DNA of 8,196 nucleotides from Bacteroides sp. (GTDB taxonomy: Bacteria > Bacteroidota > Bacteroidia > Bacteroidales > Bacteroidaceae). Both the position numbers and the translations under genes were made by a program. Location: the NCBI GenBank assembly GCA_019412865.1, contig DXOJ01000686.1, forward strand, positions 1 to 8,196. The letters run 5' to 3'. Positions 5,312 to 8,196 of the stretch are shown here, one piece after another (positions within the stretch are counted from its first letter, which is position 1; each line of letters starts with the position of its first letter). The notes beneath the pieces are model-generated. The model searched no databases. It was given only the letters and a program-made list of their open reading frames with translations, and was not told the DNA's origin.

Positions 5312-8065
5312 ATGAGACGAATTTTACTTGGACTATGTTTTCTATCTTTTCTGAACATTGCATCCGGACAAGAGATTCCTTTGCCGGAAAAGATGCCGCA
5401 GGCACATCCGCGGGTACTGACTACTCCGGCGGGAAAGCAGGAAACATGGAAGCTGATTAAAAAAGAAGAATGGGCGAAAGATGTTTTCAATAAATTGAAG
5501 GAACGGACGGAAGTATATACGAACCTGACGGATGCTCAACCGGCGTGGTTGCTGTCTCGTTTGGCAATGTACTGGAAGTCTCATGCCACGGAAGTATATG
5601 TGAAAGGTGAAACGTTCGACCATGCAGGTGGTGAAAGAGCTCCTTATCCCACTGTGCGCTACACGGGAACCCGTGGCACAGCTGCTACCCACGGTCGTCC
5701 CAAATTGGCGGATGTCGTTCCTTATGATGATGAGGACGGGAATGTCACTTTCTGCAATAATGCACTTCCTGACCGTCCTATGGAGAGTGTACACCCATCC
5801 AAAACAGGCCGGAATATTGAAAGCCTGAACTGCGAAATCCTGGGAATTGCCCGTGATGCCGCTTTCCTTTATTGGATGACGGATGAAGAGAAATTCGCTA
5901 AACTTGCCGCAGGGGTCTTTGATACATATATGACAGGCATTTATTATAGAAACGTGCCCATCGACCTGAATCACGGCCATCAGCAAACATTGGTAGGATT
6001 GACTTCTTTCGAAGTCATCCATGAAGACGCACTCCATATCGCTGTCCCTTTATATGATTTTCTATATAATTACCTAAAGGCCAATTACCCGGATAAAATG
6101 GAAATCTACGCCGGAGCTTTTAAGAAATGGGCGGATAATATCATTGCGAACGGTGTACCTCATAACAACTGGAATTTGCTACAGGCACGGTTTGTTATGA
6201 ATGTCGGATTGGTATTGGAAGACAATAAAGAATATGCCGACGGAAAAGGACGTGAATATTATATCGACTATGTGATGAACCGTTCCAGCATCCGCCAGTG
6301 GAGTCTGACGCGATTGGCAGATTATGGTTTCGATATAAATACGGGAATTTGGGCAGAATGTCCGGGATATAGCAGTGTGGTAATCAATGATTATGCCAAT
6401 TTTGTGAATCAGTTTGATACGAATCTGCAATATGATTTGGTGAAAGCAATGCCTATATTGTCGAAAGCGGTAGCAACCACTCCCGAATATCTGTTTCCCA
6501 ACCGTATGATTTGTGGCTTTGGAGATACGCATCCGGGATATTTGAGTACGAATTTCTTTATCCGTATGATACAGAATGCACAGGCGAACGGGAAGAAAGA
6601 ACAGGAAAATTATTTCACGGCTTTGCTGAAATGCCTGAACCCGGATTTGGGAAATGATAAAACAGAAAAGAAGAATGTGCGTGTATCTGTCAACTCTTTC
6701 TTTGAAGATAAACCGCTGGCGCTAAATCCCAAAGTGCAGCCGGGAAAGATAGAAGATTATGTTTCTCCTTTGTTTTATGCTCCCAATGTGTCATGGCTGG
6801 TACAGCGCAACGGTATGCATCCGCGCAACAGTTTGATGATTTCGTTGAATGGCAGTGAAGGGAACCACATGCACGCTAACGGCATTTCGATGGAACTTTA
6901 TGGAAAAGGATACGTACTGGGGCCGGATGCAGGTATCGGGCTTTTCCTGTATAGCGGACTTGATTATGCGGAATATTATTCTCAATTCCCCAGTCATAAT
7001 ACAGTTTGTGTGGATGGAATATCGAGCTATCCGGTGATGAAAAGTAACCATTCTTTTGATTTGCTTTCCTGTTTCCCGGCATCAGCGGAACCGGGCAAAG
7101 CATTTACGTCCGTTACTTACAGTAACCTTTATTTTCGTGAACCGGAAAGCAGGGCGGATCAGACCCGTATGATGAGTATTGTCACTACTGGGGCGGAGAC
7201 GGGGTATTATGTCGATGTATTCCGCAGCCGGAAAGAGAAAGGAGGCGATAAGATGCACGATTACTTCTATCACAACCTTGGGCAGACTTTGACATTGACG
7301 GCAGCAGATGGCAGCGACCTGAATCTCCAGCCTACGGAAGAACTCGCCTTTGCAGGCGCACATCTTTACGCTTATTCCTATTTATATGATAAGAAAGTGG
7401 CTGCGACCAATAAGGATGTCAAGGCAACTTTCACCATAGATATGAAAGATAAGGACGGCGATGATATATACATGAATCTTTGGATGAAAGGCGAACCGGA
7501 TCGTGAAGTCTTTACGGCTTTGGCGCCAATGACCGAAGGGCTAAGCCGTACACCGAATATGCCCTATAATATAAAGGAGCAGCCGACGCTGACATTTGTT
7601 GCCCGTCAGCATGGAGAAGCTTGGAATCGTCCTTTTGTCTCGATATATGAACCGAGTACGAAAAAGGAACCGTCTGCTATTCAGTCCGTCTCTTACTTTG
7701 ATGCAGAAGGAGCAGGTTTGGAAGATTTTGCCGGAATCTGTGTGAAAAGCAAAAACGGACGTATAGATCATATCTTCTCTCTATCTGATGCTGCACAAAC
7801 CGCTACTTATCAAGGAATGAAAGTGAAAGCGGATTATGCTGTTATCAGCAATGAATATGCAGGAAACCGGACGTTGTTTTTAGGGAATGGAACCCAATTG
7901 GTTGCACCCGGGGTAATGATTCAGACCGACAATGCCGCTAATGTATTGCTCGAAAAGAAAGAAGGGAAATGGTATATTATTTCTTCTGCTCCCTGTACGG
8001 TTGTTATCGGCGATAAGAAGATAAAATCCGATGCTGCGTCGGAGCCTATGTTGTTGCGTATCTGA
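5312..8065 (+). CDS. Exported heparinase II/III-type polysaccharide lyase (alginate-lyase toroid plus beta-sandwich)
   Basis: 917 residues with a signal peptide (MRR, hydrophobic 4-16, likely cleavage after A-S-G19, before Q20; no lipobox), so it is probably periplasmic. An alpha-helical toroid-like region spans about 45-440, with NHGHQQ (220-225), PHNNWNLLQARF (283-294) and ECPGYSS (349-355), whose Y353 is a candidate catalytic tyrosine. A heparinase II/III beta-sandwich begins near 485. H519-x-H521, D539 and H562 reproduce the order and nearly the spacing of the zinc ligands I recall in Pedobacter heparinase II (408, 425, 451). A C-terminal beta-rich part ends the protein. It would cleave uronic-acid glycosidic bonds by beta-elimination; the substrate (a glycosaminoglycan or another uronate polymer) cannot be assigned. 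No SusC/D, sulfatase or regulator is nearby. The start has an A-rich leader instead of a Shine-Dalgarno. Confidence 0.85.
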   Translation: MRRILLGLCFLSFLNIASGQEIPLPEKMPQAHPRVLTTPAGKQETWKLIKKEEWAKDVFNKLKERTEVYTNLTDAQPAWLLSRLAMYWKSHATEVYVKGETFDHAGGERAPYPTVRYTGTRGTAATHGRPKLADVVPYDDEDGNVTFCNNALPDRPMESVHPSKTGRNIESLNCEILGIARDAAFLYWMTDEEKFAKLAAGVFDTYMTGIYYRNVPIDLNHGHQQTLVGLTSFEVIHEDALHIAVPLYDFLYNYLKANYPDKMEIYAGAFKKWADNIIANGVPHNNWNLLQARFVMNVGLVLEDNKEYADGKGREYYIDYVMNRSSIRQWSLTRLADYGFDINTGIWAECPGYSSVVINDYANFVNQFDTNLQYDLVKAMPILSKAVATTPEYLFPNRMICGFGDTHPGYLSTNFFIRMIQNAQANGKKEQENYFTALLKCLNPDLGNDKTEKKNVRVSVNSFFEDKPLALNPKVQPGKIEDYVSPLFYAPNVSWLVQRNGMHPRNSLMISLNGSEGNHMHANGISMELYGKGYVLGPDAGIGLFLYSGLDYAEYYSQFPSHNTVCVDGISSYPVMKSNHSFDLLSCFPASAEPGKAFTSVTYSNLYFREPESRADQTRMMSIVTTGAETGYYVDVFRSRKEKGGDKMHDYFYHNLGQTLTLTAADGSDLNLQPTEELAFAGAHLYAYSYLYDKKVAATNKDVKATFTIDMKDKDGDDIYMNLWMKGEPDREVFTALAPMTEGLSRTPNMPYNIKEQPTLTFVARQHGEAWNRPFVSIYEPSTKKEPSAIQSVSYFDAEGAGLEDFAGICVKSKNGRIDHIFSLSDAAQTATYQGMKVKADYAVISNEYAGNRTLFLGNGTQLVAPGVMIQTDNAANVLLEKKEGKWYIISSAPCTVVIGDKKIKSDAASEPMLLRI

Positions 8066-8156
8066 TGTTTCATTGGTAATAAAGAAAAATTGTATATCTT
8101 ATCCGTAGTATGGTATATTATGGCCTAAGATGGAAATTGTTGCAATAAAAAACAAA

Positions 8157-8191
8157 AAAAGCGGCCGCACATTACCGCACAGCCGCCTTTC
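8157..8191 (-). terminator. Terminator at the right edge, best on the minus strand
   Basis: GCGGC (8161-8165) pairs with GCCGC (8182-8186), extended by AAA/TTT pairing across one unpaired C. Read on the minus strand the hairpin is followed by TTTTTTTGTTTTTT, a proper terminator; the plus-strand tail (CTTTCATTTC) is weaker. It probably ends a convergent minus-strand gene off-window and may also stop the lyase transcript about 95 bases after its stop codon. Confidence 0.7.
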
Positions 8192-8196
8192 ATTTC

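Noticed and set aside
5342..6037. Long minus-strand open frame within the lyase gene
   Set aside because: It is antisense to the signal peptide and toroid domain, resembles no protein family I know, and has no promoter or ribosome site.
1..8196. CRISPR array, toxin-antitoxin or phage-defence genes
   Set aside because: No regularly spaced repeat array was found; apart from ArsR, all coding content belongs to the hydrogenase operon or the lyase.

Overview
The window looks like chromosome from a gut-type Bacteroides or close relative. Several promoter candidates fit the Bacteroidetes pattern (TTTG, about 20 bases, TAnnTTTG), most starts lack a Shine-Dalgarno sequence, and the genes are typical: a trimeric [FeFe] hydrogenase operon and a secreted heparinase II/III-type lyase. 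I cannot fix the species from sequence alone.

Layout. Bases 1 to about 723 read as the end of an integrated mobile element. They hold a small ArsR-family metal(loid) repressor on the minus strand with its own promoter, operator and terminator, and a second copy of the operator at the window edge. Next come a long perfect inverted repeat, a very good outward-facing promoter, phased short direct repeats, and a 13-base sequence (711-723) that matches the attachment core I remember for the Bacteroides element NBU1, which integrates at the 3' end of a tRNA-Leu gene. A terminator right after the core is probably the one left from the interrupted tRNA gene. Chromosomal sequence resumes with an intact tRNA-Ser(GGA) and its terminator.

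Bases 965-5149 (minus strand) form one tight operon of three genes, in transcription order NuoF-like HydB, catalytic HydA and NuoE-like HydC. Together they encode a cytoplasmic NAD-linked, probably electron-bifurcating (group A3 type) [FeFe] hydrogenase that would dispose of NADH and ferredoxin electrons as H2 during fermentation. The HydE/F/G maturases are not in the window.

A 162-base divergent intergenic region separates this operon from a 917-residue exported polysaccharide lyase on the plus strand (5312-8065). The window closes with a hairpin terminator that is stronger on the minus strand, suggesting a convergent gene just beyond the edge. I found no wholly new system. The most interesting part is the left 720 bases, where integration-site architecture, an outward promoter and a two-operator arsenic-type regulon sit together.
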